Origin: Gammaproteobacteria bacterium Ga0077536
Lineage (GTDB): Bacteria > Pseudomonadota > Gammaproteobacteria > Ga0077536
Direction: 5' to 3'
NCBI GenBank assembly: GCA_001464935.1
Contig: LNEL01000027.1
Coordinates: forward strand, 1-53,439
Length of the DNA: 53,439 nucleotides
The number at the start of each line of letters is the position of its first letter. The stretch's first letter is position 1. Below are positions 1 to 9,611 of the stretch, in pieces. Below the pieces are notes generated by a model. That model was not told where the DNA came from and did not search any database. It saw only the letters and a list, made by a program, of their open reading frames with translations. Both the position numbers and the translations under genes were made by a program.

Positions 1-48
1 GCCGCGAGGTCGACGCCCGACCTGTCGCTGACGACCCACGGAACCTGA
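1..48 (+). CDS. possible 3' tail of an upstream gene (partial)
   Basis: The frame starting at base 1 is open for 15 codons and closes with TGA at 46-48, 15 bases before the next gene and on the same strand. In a tightly packed cluster this is probably the C-terminus of the preceding gene. The tail is too short to recognise and could be chance. Confidence 0.25.
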   Translation, partial: AARSTPDLSLTTHGT

Positions 49-63
49 GGACCGGCCCCAATC

Positions 64-942
64 ATGAAGATACTAGTGACAGGCGCGCAGGGTTTCATCG
101 CGCGCGCGCTCGTAACGGCGCTTACCCCCGAACACGAGGTTTTCGCGTTGTGTCGCCGCGACGCGCGGTTCGACCAGCCGAACGTCACCGTCATCCAAGC
201 CGACCTGTCGGTGCCGGCGAACCTGCGTGTGTTGCCGTCCCGCATCGATTGCGTGGTGCACCTTGCGCAGTCCTCCCGTTTTCGAGATTGGCCGGCCGCT
301 GAGGCGGCACAAGACATCTTTGGCGTCAACGTACTCGCGACCCAGGCGCTGCTGGCGTACGCGCAGCAGGCCGGTGCCGGCCAGTTTTTGCAGGCGTCGA
401 CTGGCAGCGTCTATTCACCGTCGGCGCAGCGCCAGTCCGAGCAGGCGCCAACGGCGCCATCCGGTTACTACGCCGCGACCAAGCTTGCCGCCGAAGTACT
501 GGCGCGGCCTTACGATGCGCTGTTTGCGACCTGCGCATTGCGCCTGTTCTTTCCGTACGGCCCGGGTCAGACCGATCGCCTGATGAGTGACCTGATTGGC
601 CGCGTCGCGAGCGGCAGGGCCATCAGCCTGCGCGGCGACGCCGATGGTTTCCGCTTCAATCCGACCTATGTCGACGACATCGTGACCGTGATCGTGCACG
701 CAGTCGAAACGCAGTGGCGCGGCGTGGTCAACGTGGCCGCGCCGGAAACGATCAGCCTGCGTGAAGCCGGTTGCCTGATCGGCGCGGCGCTGGGGCGTGA
801 AGCCGTGTTCGAGGTGCTCGAGGGCGCACCGCCATTGCCGGTGCTGCCGGCACTCGACGAACTGCAGGCGCGGCTGCCGGAATTGCGCTGCCGCGGTTTC
901 GCCGATGGCGTACGCGCAACCGTCGCCGCCCACCAACCATAG
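64..942 (+). CDS. NAD-dependent sugar epimerase/dehydratase (SDR)
   Basis: A 292-residue extended short-chain dehydrogenase/reductase that probably modifies a nucleotide-activated sugar in the cytoplasm. The N-terminus has the Rossmann motif G7-x-x-G10-x-x-A13, and the catalytic Y136-x-x-x-K140 pair lies in a YYAATK context with the S/T residue near 112-113. The length is close to the usual 300-340 of the family. It opens a run of same-strand polysaccharide genes, so a role in making a surface sugar precursor is inferred. The substrate (epimerase, reductase or dehydratase) cannot be read from the sequence. The ATG at 64 begins directly at the MKILVTGA strand, so no longer start is needed. Confidence 0.8.
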   Translation: MKILVTGAQGFIARALVTALTPEHEVFALCRRDARFDQPNVTVIQADLSVPANLRVLPSRIDCVVHLAQSSRFRDWPAAEAAQDIFGVNVLATQALLAYAQQAGAGQFLQASTGSVYSPSAQRQSEQAPTAPSGYYAATKLAAEVLARPYDALFATCALRLFFPYGPGQTDRLMSDLIGRVASGRAISLRGDADGFRFNPTYVDDIVTVIVHAVETQWRGVVNVAAPETISLREAGCLIGAALGREAVFEVLEGAPPLPVLPALDELQARLPELRCRGFADGVRATVAAHQP

Positions 943-999
943 AGGCCCAACGAAGGGACCTCAGAACAGACCATTCGATTCTGCGAGGAATGAACGACG

Positions 1000-2121
1000 A
1001 TGCGCTCCGCAATCAAGCCGCTGCTGTGCAGCCCGACCGAGCAAGACCTGGAACTTGAGATCTACGAACAGCAGGGCGATCAGATCATCGAAGGTGTCCT
1101 GCGCCAGTCCGATGGGGCATGGTTTCCGATCGTCAACGGAGTTCCCTGTTTTCTGACCGGTGGCCTGCGTCCCGATCACCGCGAGTTCGCGGCGCGTCAC
1201 GGGCTGCCGCCGCCGCCGGACGGAGCGGGCAGTGAGCGTGACGAAGAGCAGAGCAAGACCAACACCACATTCTCCGACAAATGGCGTCGCTTCAAACGCT
1301 ATGGACTTGAGCCCGCGCATCAGGACTTTCTGTTCGAGTGGTATCGAAAGAAACTCGGCCTCGCGACGCGCGATGATCTCGCGGGTTTCTATGCGGGCAA
1401 GCGCGCGATTCTGGAATGCGGGCCGGGATCGGGGTTCAACAGCCGCTTCATGGCGGAGCATAGCCAGGGGCAGGTGTTCGCGCTCGACGTCTCGGAAGCC
1501 GCCAACACCACTTATGAGAACACGCGACACCTGCCGAACTGCCATGTCGTGCAGGCCGATCTGATGGCCGCACCGTTCGCTGACGAATCCTTTGATTTCA
1601 TTATCGCCGACGGCGTGCTGCACCACACGCCCGATACGCGCCTCGCGGTCAACGCGCTGTATCGCAAGCTGGCCCCGGGCGGCCAGTTCTACTTCTATGT
1701 CTACCGCAAGATGGGGCCGGCGCGACAGTTTTGCGATGAATACATCCGCAGCCACTTCACGCAACTGAGCCCCGAGGCGTGTTACGAGGCATGCGAAGGA
1801 CTGACGGAACTCGGGCGCGAACTGAGTCACCTCAACGCGCGCGTGACGCTCGACAAGCCCATCCCGGTGCTGGGCATTCCGGCCGGCACTCACGACGTGC
1901 AACGACTGCTGTACTACAGCTTTGTGAAGTGCTTCTGGAACGACGCGTTCGATTACGAGACGAACAACATGGTGAACTTCGATTGGTATCACCCGCACAA
2001 CGCGTGGCAGCACAGCGAGGAAGAAGTCGCAGGCTGGCTCGCGGCGCTCGGTGTCGCCGACTACCAGTTCAACGATTCGAATCCGAACGGCATTTCGGTG
2101 CTGCTGCGGAAGCCCGCCTGA
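1000..2121 (+). CDS. class I SAM-dependent methyltransferase with N-terminal Trm112-like segment
   Basis: A 373-residue protein. Residues 1-55 resemble a Trm112-like module (LLCSP, then FPIVNGVPCF) but keep only single cysteines, so zinc binding is unlikely. After a linker comes a Rossmann methyltransferase with motif I ILECGPGSG at about 137-145, an acidic post-I residue in ALDVSE, and DGVLHHTPD near 204-212, typical of methyltransferase type 11. It would move a methyl group from S-adenosylmethionine to an unknown acceptor. Its place between an epimerase and glycosyltransferases suggests methylation of a sugar or glycan. A 57-base gap separates it from the gene before. Confidence 0.8.
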   Translation: MRSAIKPLLCSPTEQDLELEIYEQQGDQIIEGVLRQSDGAWFPIVNGVPCFLTGGLRPDHREFAARHGLPPPPDGAGSERDEEQSKTNTTFSDKWRRFKRYGLEPAHQDFLFEWYRKKLGLATRDDLAGFYAGKRAILECGPGSGFNSRFMAEHSQGQVFALDVSEAANTTYENTRHLPNCHVVQADLMAAPFADESFDFIIADGVLHHTPDTRLAVNALYRKLAPGGQFYFYVYRKMGPARQFCDEYIRSHFTQLSPEACYEACEGLTELGRELSHLNARVTLDKPIPVLGIPAGTHDVQRLLYYSFVKCFWNDAFDYETNNMVNFDWYHPHNAWQHSEEEVAGWLAALGVADYQFNDSNPNGISVLLRKPA

Positions 2122-2157
2122 GACGCACCGCCGCGTTGCCGTGGTAAGGGGCTCGCC

Positions 2158-3876
2158 GTGAGCGACAGCGTGGCACAGGACGCTGTGGACGACTTCGATC
2201 CGCAGTTGAAGGCCCGCGTCCGCGCGTTCCAGGCCCGGCACGGGCGCCCGTTGCGTGTGCTGCACATCGGCAATATCGCAAATAACGCGTTTCACAATGC
2301 GACGCTGCTCCACCGTCTGGATATTGAGTGCGATGTACTGTGTCACGACTACTATCACATCATGGGTTGCCCCGAGTGGGAGGAAGCGGACTTCGACAAT
2401 CGGCTGGCGGATCACTTCCGGCCGGACTGGTCCACCCAGGATCTGCACGGCTATCAGCGGCCGCCCTGGTTTGCACAGGGGCCGCTGTTCCTCGCGATGG
2501 ATTACCTGATCGCGCGCATCGAGGGTGATCTGGCGACGACGAACCGACTCTGGCGACAACTGGGCGTCCTCAACCGCACGCGTGCCCCCGATCCGGTCGA
2601 GCGCCTGCGTGGCCGCGCAGCAACAGTCGCCGGCTGGACGCGGCGCGGCTACAACGTCTGGAAGCACGCAGCGCGGTTGCGAACCTATCTCGAAGACTGG
2701 GCGCAGCCCCATCGCAATCCGGGCGGTGTATGGGGGGCGCGGGCCGTGCGGCTGCTCGCGCCGCTGCTGCTCGCGGGCGCCGCCGGCTGGCACGCACTCG
2801 GGCCCTTGCGTGCCAGGCTCAGGCCCTCGTCGGCCGCAAACCGGCAGGAGCAGATGCGCGCGCAGGCGCGCGCGACCTGGCTGTGCGAGCGCTTCCACGC
2901 CGCGTTTCCGGCACGTGCCGATCAACTGACGGTAGCTGACATCGCGCCATGGCAGTGGACGCTCGAGCGGTGGCGTGCGCTTTTTGATCGCTATGACGTC
3001 GTGCAGGGCTTCGCGACGAGCGCCATCGTGCCCATGGTCGCCGGCCGACCCTATTTCGCGTTCGAGCACGGCACACTTCGCGAGATCCCGTTCCGCACGA
3101 CCGCCGAAGGGCGACTGACCGCGCTCGCCTATCATCTTGCCGAACATGTGTTCGTCACCAACGCCGATTGTCTGCCGAATGCGCACCTGCTCGCCGACGA
3201 GCGCGTGTCAGCGATCAATCATCCCTACGACGAGGATGTGGGCTTTCCGATCAGCGGCTGGGAAGTCCTGCGCGCGGAACTCTGCAAAGAACTCGACGCC
3301 GATTTCCTGCTGTTCCATCCGACGCGCCAGGACTGGGTGCCCGGCACCGGTTATGCCGACAAGGGCAACGACATCGTTTTTCGCGCGCTGGCGGCACTGC
3401 GCGCCCAAGGCTTGCGAGTGGGTGCGGTGTGCTGCGCATGGGGCGCGAACGTGACGGAGAGCCAGCGGCTCGCGACGGAACTCGGCCTCGCGCGCCATGT
3501 GCGCTGGGTCAGTCCATTGGCGAACGTGCGCTTCGTCCGCATGGCCCGCGCCTGCGGCCTGGTCGTCGACCAGTTCCTGCTCGGCGGCTTCGGCGGTGTG
3601 ACGTTCAAGTCGCTCGCCGCCGGCGTGCCGGTCTGCACGAACCTCGATGAAGCGGCGGCGCTGCACAGTATCGGCGCCGTGCCACCGGTGTTGAAATGCG
3701 GGGATGAAGCGACATTGACATCAATCGTCGCCGGCCTGTATCGCGATCCGGCGCGGCTCGCGGCCCTGTCGGACGAGAGCCGCGCCTGGATCAAGCGTCA
3801 TCACAGCGGTCGCGAGGTCATCGAAACGCAACTGCGGCACTACCTTGACAGCGTAGAGAGGGCCGGGCGGCCATGA
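2158..3876 (+). CDS. unusually long GT-B-like glycosyltransferase
   Basis: A 572-residue protein starting with GTG. The N-terminal half begins with a strand-like stretch (RVLHIGNIANNAFHNA) as in GT-B sugar transferases. Residues of about 160-260 are rich in Arg and Ala and look like a helical insertion absent from ordinary family 4 enzymes. The C-terminal half has FEHGTLREIPF, LLFHPTRQDW and GFGGVTFKSLAAGVPVC, which resembles a nucleotide-sugar binding domain but lacks a clean E-x7-E motif. The gene overlaps the next by four bases (ATGA), so the two are probably translationally coupled. Glycosyltransferase is the best call from fold cues and context; donor and acceptor are unknown. Confidence 0.6.
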   Translation: MSDSVAQDAVDDFDPQLKARVRAFQARHGRPLRVLHIGNIANNAFHNATLLHRLDIECDVLCHDYYHIMGCPEWEEADFDNRLADHFRPDWSTQDLHGYQRPPWFAQGPLFLAMDYLIARIEGDLATTNRLWRQLGVLNRTRAPDPVERLRGRAATVAGWTRRGYNVWKHAARLRTYLEDWAQPHRNPGGVWGARAVRLLAPLLLAGAAGWHALGPLRARLRPSSAANRQEQMRAQARATWLCERFHAAFPARADQLTVADIAPWQWTLERWRALFDRYDVVQGFATSAIVPMVAGRPYFAFEHGTLREIPFRTTAEGRLTALAYHLAEHVFVTNADCLPNAHLLADERVSAINHPYDEDVGFPISGWEVLRAELCKELDADFLLFHPTRQDWVPGTGYADKGNDIVFRALAALRAQGLRVGAVCCAWGANVTESQRLATELGLARHVRWVSPLANVRFVRMARACGLVVDQFLLGGFGGVTFKSLAAGVPVCTNLDEAAALHSIGAVPPVLKCGDEATLTSIVAGLYRDPARLAALSDESRAWIKRHHSGREVIETQLRHYLDSVERAGRP

Positions 3877-5042
3877 CCAGACCGGCCCGGATCGGCCTGG
3901 TCCTGTTCGGGGTCGGTGATCTGACCGGCGGGGGCGGCGCGGAGCGTTTCTTTGCCGATCTGTTCGCTGCTTATGAACACAGCGCGTCGCGACGTGCGCA
4001 CGAGCTCTGGCTGATCTGCGACGCGAGCGCCGTGTCACGTCTGCGGGAGATCGGCCGCCTGCCCGAGTCGCCGCGCATAGTCGACCTGTCGGCCGTGGGT
4101 GGCAACCGGCTCGCGATGATGCAGGCGATGTGGCAGTTCGCCAGTGGCACGCACTTCGACCTGCTGCATCTGACGCTGGCCTTGCCGCGACACCTGCCGT
4201 GGCTGTGGCTCAGCGCCTGGCGCCGGCCGCGCGCGGCGGTGACGCTGAACGTCAATGACTACGAGGTTGCGGCGCGCATGCATACGGCCCCGGCGCCGCT
4301 GGGGCTGGATCTCGCCTGGCGGACCTATCGCGCGTACTTTCGGGCACGTGCCCTCGATGGCGTGATGGCGTGGTACCGGAATCTGATCAGCGCGATAGAA
4401 GGCCTGTCGCGGCGACCGCCGGTGCTGCGCGCGATTCGCCACTGTTTCGTCGACACTGCGCGCTTCAGGCCTGCCGGCACGAAGGAGAACCTCGTCGTGC
4501 ATGCCGGGCGTCTCGTCGCGGTGAAGCGCCCGATGCTGTATCTCGACGCGATAGCCGAGGCACGACGTCGCAACCCGGCCGCGCTCGCAGCGTGGCGTTT
4601 CGTGCTGCTTGGCAAGGGACCCCTCGAAGCGGCACTGCGCGCGCACAGCAGCGCGTTGGGGCTCGATGACCTGCTGCAATTCGACTTTGCGGCGGACACC
4701 AGCCACCTGTTCAGCCGCGCGAAGCTCTTCGTCTCGACGCAGGACCACGAGAACTTCACCTCCCTGTCGATGCTCGAGGCGATGGCCTGCGGTAACGCGA
4801 TCCTCGCTCGGGACGTTGGCCAGACCGCGGATTTCGTGCGCGAGGGCACGAACGGGCTGCTGGTGCGCGAGGCGACGCCGGGCGCACTTGCAGACGGACT
4901 GCTGCGGATGCTGGGCGACGAAGCCACGCTGGCGTCCTACGGTGCACAGAGCCGCCGCATCACGCTCGAAGAACACTGCGCCGAGAATCTGCTGGAAGAA
5001 TTCGATCAGTTCTGGCGCGACGTGCTCGCGCAGCGCCGATGA
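3873..5042 (+). CDS. glycosyltransferase family 4 (GT-B)
   Basis: A 389-residue enzyme expected to transfer a sugar from a nucleotide donor during polysaccharide assembly on the inner face of the membrane. The C-terminal domain is typical of family 4: HAGRLVAVKRP opens the donor domain, VLLGKGPLE follows, and ENFTSLSMLEAMACG carries the E-x7-E pair that contacts the donor. The N-terminal domain has the glycine-rich loop GGGGAERFF near residues 16-24. It overlaps the gene before and the gene after by four bases each, so it is the middle of a coupled trio. Its sugar specificity cannot be told. Confidence 0.85.
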   Translation: MTRPARIGLVLFGVGDLTGGGGAERFFADLFAAYEHSASRRAHELWLICDASAVSRLREIGRLPESPRIVDLSAVGGNRLAMMQAMWQFASGTHFDLLHLTLALPRHLPWLWLSAWRRPRAAVTLNVNDYEVAARMHTAPAPLGLDLAWRTYRAYFRARALDGVMAWYRNLISAIEGLSRRPPVLRAIRHCFVDTARFRPAGTKENLVVHAGRLVAVKRPMLYLDAIAEARRRNPAALAAWRFVLLGKGPLEAALRAHSSALGLDDLLQFDFAADTSHLFSRAKLFVSTQDHENFTSLSMLEAMACGNAILARDVGQTADFVREGTNGLLVREATPGALADGLLRMLGDEATLASYGAQSRRITLEEHCAENLLEEFDQFWRDVLAQRR

Positions 5043-6220
5043 CGTCCGTGGCGCCCAGCGCTGACGCGCAGCGGAACCGGCGTCCGATCCGTGTGCTGCA
5101 CCTGATCCCGAGTCTCGAGGTGGGCGGCGCCGAACGTTCGCTGGTCAATCTCGTTGCCGGTCTCGACCGACAGGAGTTCGAGTGCACGGTTGTGTCAATG
5201 ACGGGAGAAGGGGCGCTCGCCGCGGCGCTGCCGACACCACCGCTGTCGCTGTCGATGCAGCGTGGGCGGCCGAGCCTCAGGGGCTGGCGCGCGTTGCGTC
5301 GCATCCTGCGTGAACGGGCCCCCGACATCGTGCAAACCTGGCTTTATCATGCCGATCTGCTCGGCCTGATGGCGCTTGGCGTGCACGAGCGCCCCGCGCT
5401 GTGCTGGAACATCCGGTGCTCGAACATGGCTCTCGTGCACTATCGGGCGCTGACCCGGCTGGTGATCGGGCTGCTGGCACGCTGTGCCTCGCGGCCGGCG
5501 GCGGTGGTCGCCAACAGCGCCGCGGGGCGGGATTTTCACATCGCGCTCGGTTATCGCGCGCGACATTGGGAAATCATTCCGAACGGCTTCGACACCGCTC
5601 GCTTCGCGCCCGATCTGCAAGCACGCTCGATGCTGCGTGCCGAACTCGGGATCGCGACCGAGGCGCCGCTGTTCGGCCTCGTCGGACGGCGCGATCCGCA
5701 GAAGGATCACGAGACCTTTCTGCTGGCGGCGCGGCGCGTGCGCGAGCGACTGCCGACGGCCCGCTTCATTGCGGTGGGCACGGCGGTGCCGGATCTCGCT
5801 GCGCGCCGTGCGGCGCTCGCGCTCGACGACGCGGTGTTGCTGCTCGAACAGCGTGCAGACATGCCGCGGCTGATGGCGGCCCTCGATATCGGCTGTCTCA
5901 GTTCCGCGTTCGGCGAAGGCTTTCCGAACGTGCTCGGTGAAATGATGGCCTGCGGCGTGCCCTGCGTCAGCACGGCGGTCGGCGATGCGGCGGCGATCGT
6001 GGGTGACACGGGACTCATCGTTCCGCCGTCGTCGCCCGACGCATTGGCCGACGCGCTGCTTGCGCTGTGGCACGAAGGCCCCGCGACGCGACTCGCGCGG
6101 GGGCACGCGGCGCGTACCCGCATCGAACTGCATTACACCCTGTCCCGGACGATAGACCGCTATGCGGCGCTTTACCGACGGCTTGCGCCCACCCACGAAC
6201 CCGATCGCGAACGGAGCTAG
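5039..6220 (+). CDS. glycosyltransferase family 4 (GT-B)
   Basis: A 393-residue family 4 glycosyltransferase. Motifs in order: IPSLEVGGAERSL near the N-terminus (acceptor-domain loop), IIPNGFDTARF in the interdomain region, LVGRRDPQKDHETFL at the start of the donor domain, and SSAFGEGFPNVLGEMMACG with the E-x7-E pair. The ATG overlaps the stop of the previous gene. It resembles the large WcaL/PglA-like group of polymer-building transferases. It is the last complete glycosyltransferase before the damaged amidotransferase gene, which begins five bases after its stop. Confidence 0.85.
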   Translation: MTSVAPSADAQRNRRPIRVLHLIPSLEVGGAERSLVNLVAGLDRQEFECTVVSMTGEGALAAALPTPPLSLSMQRGRPSLRGWRALRRILRERAPDIVQTWLYHADLLGLMALGVHERPALCWNIRCSNMALVHYRALTRLVIGLLARCASRPAAVVANSAAGRDFHIALGYRARHWEIIPNGFDTARFAPDLQARSMLRAELGIATEAPLFGLVGRRDPQKDHETFLLAARRVRERLPTARFIAVGTAVPDLAARRAALALDDAVLLLEQRADMPRLMAALDIGCLSSAFGEGFPNVLGEMMACGVPCVSTAVGDAAAIVGDTGLIVPPSSPDALADALLALWHEGPATRLARGHAARTRIELHYTLSRTIDRYAALYRRLAPTHEPDRERS

Positions 6221-6225
6221 ACGGC

Positions 6226-8167
6226 ATGTGCGGACTTGCAGGCGTATGGACGGTACGACGCGCCCTGGACGCAGAGACGCTGCAGCGTCACGCGGTGGCG
6301 ATGACGGATGCCATCGTGCATCGCGGCCCGGATGCCGGTGATGTCTGGTGCGATTCGTCGCTCGGCCTCGCCCTCGGCCACCGCCGCCCCCGCCGGTGCG
6401 CAGCCGATGCATTCGAAATGCGGGCGCTATGTCATCGTCTTCAACGGCGAGATCTACAACTTCGCGGCCTTGCGCCGCGATCTCGAAGGGCTCGGCGCGA
6501 GCTTCATCGGTCATTCGGACACCGAAGTGCTGCTGGCCGGCTTCGTCGCGTGGGGTGTCGAGGCCACGTTGAAGCGCAGCAACGGGATGTTCGCGATTGC
6601 GCTGTGGGATCGCGAGGCGCGCGAACTGTGGCTTGCGCGCGACCGGCTCGGCGAGAAGCCGCTGTACTACGGCTGGCATGACGGCAGTTTCCTGTTCGCG
6701 TCCGAACTGAAGGCGCTGCATGCGTGGCCGGGCTTCAGGCCGACGATCGACCGCGACGTGGTGACGCTGTACCTGCGCCACAACTATGTCCCCGATCCGT
6801 TCTGCATCTATCGCGGTCTGGCGAAGCTGCCGGCGGGTACTTACGTCAAGCTCGATGCGGGGAGCAGCGACGGCCGCATGCCGACGCCCGTCGCGTACTG
6901 GTCGATGCTCGACGCTGCGCGCGACGGGCTGGCGTCGCCGCTGACCTGCACCGCGGAGGAGGGCGTCGATCTGCTGGAAGTGGCGCTGCGCAAATCGGTG
7001 GCCGAGCGCATGGTCGCCGACGTGCCGCTCGGCGCGTTCCTGTCCGGCGGCATTGATTCATCGACCATCGTCGCACTGATGCAGGCCCAGAGCCCGCGGC
7101 CGGTGCGCACCTTCAGCATCGGTTTCACCGTGCCGGCGTACGACGAAGCACCGTTCGCGCGCGCAGTGGCCGCGCACCTGAAGACCGATCACACCGAGCT
7201 CTACGTCAGCCCGGAGGAAACGCAGGCGGTCATTCCGTCGCTGCCGGGCATGTATGACGAGCCGTTCGCGGATTCGTCGCAGATCCCGACCTACCTCGTC
7301 TCCGCGCTCGCACGCCGGCACGTGACGGTCGCGATGTCGGGCGATGCCGGCGACGAACTGTTCGCAGGCTATACGCGCTATTCGACCGCAGTCGGCCTGT
7401 GGCAGCGGCAGAAGCGTCTGCCGCTCGCCGTGCGTCGGACCATTTCGGCCATGATGACGGCCGGCAGCCCCGTGGCCTGGGATCGGATTTTCGCGCTGCT
7501 GTGGCCGGTGCTGCCGCCGCGACTGCGGCAGCAGATGCCGGGCGACAAGCTGCACAAGCTCGCGCGGCTGCTGACGCTCGACGATCCGCTCGCGATGTAT
7601 CTGCGCCTGATCTCCCTGTGGCATGAACCGGCGCGCGTGGTGCCGGGCGCGACGGAGCCCGCGAGCATCATGGCGCTGGCCGCGCAGTTGCCGTCCGCGC
7701 TCGGGCTCGTCGAACGCATGATGCTGATCGATACCCAGCACTATCTGCCGGGCGATATCCTCACCAAGGTCGACCGCGCGAGCATGGCGGTGAGCCTCGA
7801 GGCGCGCGTGCCGTTTCTGGATCACGACATCGTCGAACTTGCGTGGCGGATGCCGCTCGCGTGGAAGGTGCGCGAGGGCAAGGGCAAGTGGGTGCTGCGC
7901 GAGGTGCTCGCGCGACACGTGCCGCGCGCCCTGTTCGAACGGCCGAAGATGGGCTTCGGCATTCCAATCGACAGCTGGCTGCGCGGCCCGCTGCGCGACT
8001 GGGCCGAGGATTTGCTCAGCGAGTCGCGGCTGCGCCAGGGCGGGTACTTCGACGTCGCGTCGGTGCGGCAGGTGTGGCAGGCGCACCTCGCCGGCGGACA
8101 GAACCTGCAGTACCTGCTGTGGGGCGTGCTGATGTTCGAGGCCTGGCGCGAGCGGTACGGTCATTGA
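6226..8167 (+). pseudogene. AsnB-type glutamine-dependent amidotransferase, frameshifted by a ~20-nt deletion
   Basis: The intact family is a 600-650-residue asparagine-synthetase-like enzyme: an N-terminal class II glutaminase and a C-terminal ATP-pyrophosphatase domain. Here ATG at 6226 opens MCGLAGVW with the catalytic Cys2 and reads to LGHRR (ends 6387). Protein then continues in the next frame from PAGAQPM (6389) through FNGEIYNF, the PP-loop LSGGIDSS and the C-terminus at 8167. Homologues have about seven residues (L-x-I-x-DLS) between these points; only one base remains, so about 20 bases are missing. The remaining frame has no disabling stop, so the damage is recent or an assembly error. 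In polysaccharide clusters (compare WbpS in Pseudomonas) such enzymes amidate uronic acid sugars, which is the inferred role. Confidence 0.8.
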
Positions 8168-8205
8168 GGCGGAGGGTGGCAGTGCTTCCCCTGCGCGCAG
8201 TTGTC

Positions 8206-8393
8206 GGGCTTCCTTCGTCAGCCCAACCTACGGCGCTCAGCAGACTGGTAGGCTGGGCTGACGAAGGAAGCCCAGCGCTCGGCGTGTCCGGCCCTGGCGG
8301 ACATGTTGGCGCTGGCTTCTGCGTGTTGCGGTCGGCGGTATCGGTACTTGCTCTGCGCGCGGCTGTTGGGCTTCCTTCGTCAGCCCAACCTAC
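8206..8393. repeat. three copies of a 26-nt intergenic repeat, one inverted
   Basis: Copies lie at 8206-8231 (plus), 8248-8273 (inverted, one mismatch) and 8368-8393 (plus, identical to the first). The unit begins GGGCTTCCTTCGTCAG. Copies one and two are separated by 16 bases and could form a long hairpin. Similarity between copies one and three extends upstream through a shared CTGCGCGC. The patch fills the 310-base gap between the broken amidotransferase and the next glycosyltransferase; no gene is seen in it. It resembles a dispersed palindromic intergenic element rather than an insertion sequence. Confidence 0.85.
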
Positions 8394-8477
8394 GGGGCTT
8401 GTCTGGCCGGCGCTCGCCGCTTCGTGCGCGGCGGACGTTACAATGGCCGCGCCCGTCGGCGCGAGTCTGTCTGCCCT

Positions 8478-9611
8478 GTGAACACGCTGCTGTATGTCGT
8501 CACCGAGGACTGGTATTTCTGGTCCCACCGCATCGACCTCGCGTGTGCTGCCCGCGCGGCCGGCTATCGCGTGCTGCTCGCCGCCCGCTTCGGCGCACAC
8601 CGTGCGCGCATCGAGGCGCGTGGCATCGAATGCATCGACCTGCCGTTCGAGCGCTCGCTGCGTCATCCGCTGCGCGATCTGCGCCTGCTGTTCGCGTTGC
8701 ATCGGCTGATCGGCCGCGAGCGTCCCGCGCTCGTGCACCTGGTCGCGTTGAAGCCCATTCTGTTGAGCGCGCTTGCGGTCTGCCTGCGCCGCACGCCGCG
8801 CTACGTGCACGCGTTGACGGGCATGGGTTACCTGTTTTCCTCGCGCGACGGGCTTGCCCAGGGCATCCAGCGCCTCGTGCGTCCCGTGCTGCGCTTCCTG
8901 CTGTCGCGACCCCATGCGCACGCGATCGTGCAGAACGACGACGATCTCGCCCTGCTCGGCGCGCTCGGCGTCGTGCGCTCACAGGCCAGCCTCATCCGCG
9001 GCGCCGGCGTCGACCTCGCGCGCTATGTGCCGCAACCGCCGGCCGCGAACGATGCGCCAGTGGTCGTGCTGCCGGCGCGGATGCTGCGGGACAAGGGGGT
9101 CGCTGAATTCCTGGCCGCCGCGCCGCTCGTGCACGCGGTCCATCCCGCGGCACGCCTGGTGCTCGCCGGGGGCATCGACGCGGACAATCCGGCCGCCTAC
9201 GCGCGCGACGAACTGCTCGCCGCCGCACAAGCCGCGGGCGTCGAATGGTGGGGGCATCGCGAGGACATGCGCGAGGTCTATGCCGCGGCCAGTCTCGTGT
9301 GCCTGCCGTCGTATCGCGAAGGGTTGCCGAAGGCACTGCTCGAAGCGGCTGCCTGCGCGCGGCCGCTGGTCGCCGCCGATGTGCCGGGCTGTCGCGACAT
9401 CTGTCGGGCCGAGGTCAGCGGTGTCCTCGTGCCGGCGCGCGTGGTGCCGGCGCTCGCCGCGGCGATCAATGGCCTGCTGTCGGATCCGGCGCGCCGCGCA
9501 CGGCTGGCCGACGGCGCGCGCCGGCTCGTCGAACGTGAGTTTTCGAGTGCGCGTGTGCACGCCGACACATTGGCCCTGTATGCGCGCCTGCTCGCGCCGG
9601 CGGGGGCCTGA
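8478..9611 (+). CDS. glycosyltransferase family 4 (GT-B)
   Basis: A 377-residue enzyme from a GTG at 8478 (VNTLLYVVTEDWYF). An in-frame start at 8424 would add residues with no family resemblance. The N-terminal domain has HALTGMGYLFSS, common in PglA/WbpX-like transferases. The donor domain has PARMLRDKGVAEFL and SYREGLPKALLEAAACARP with the E-x7-E pair. No good ribosome site precedes the GTG, and repeats lie just upstream, so the promoter arrangement is unclear. The gene ends at the ATG of the following epimerase gene. Confidence 0.8.
   Translation: MNTLLYVVTEDWYFWSHRIDLACAARAAGYRVLLAARFGAHRARIEARGIECIDLPFERSLRHPLRDLRLLFALHRLIGRERPALVHLVALKPILLSALAVCLRRTPRYVHALTGMGYLFSSRDGLAQGIQRLVRPVLRFLLSRPHAHAIVQNDDDLALLGALGVVRSQASLIRGAGVDLARYVPQPPAANDAPVVVLPARMLRDKGVAEFLAAAPLVHAVHPAARLVLAGGIDADNPAAYARDELLAAAQAAGVEWWGHREDMREVYAAASLVCLPSYREGLPKALLEAAACARPLVAADVPGCRDICRAEVSGVLVPARVVPALAAAINGLLSDPARRARLADGARRLVEREFSSARVHADTLALYARLLAPAGA

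Noticed and set aside
961..3186. Long minus-strand open frame opposite the methyltransferase and glycosyltransferase
   Set aside because: No motif, no ribosome site, and it covers two supported plus-strand genes.
8168..8477. CRISPR array in the repeat patch
   Set aside because: Only three copies, one inverted, with unequal spacing and no cas genes.
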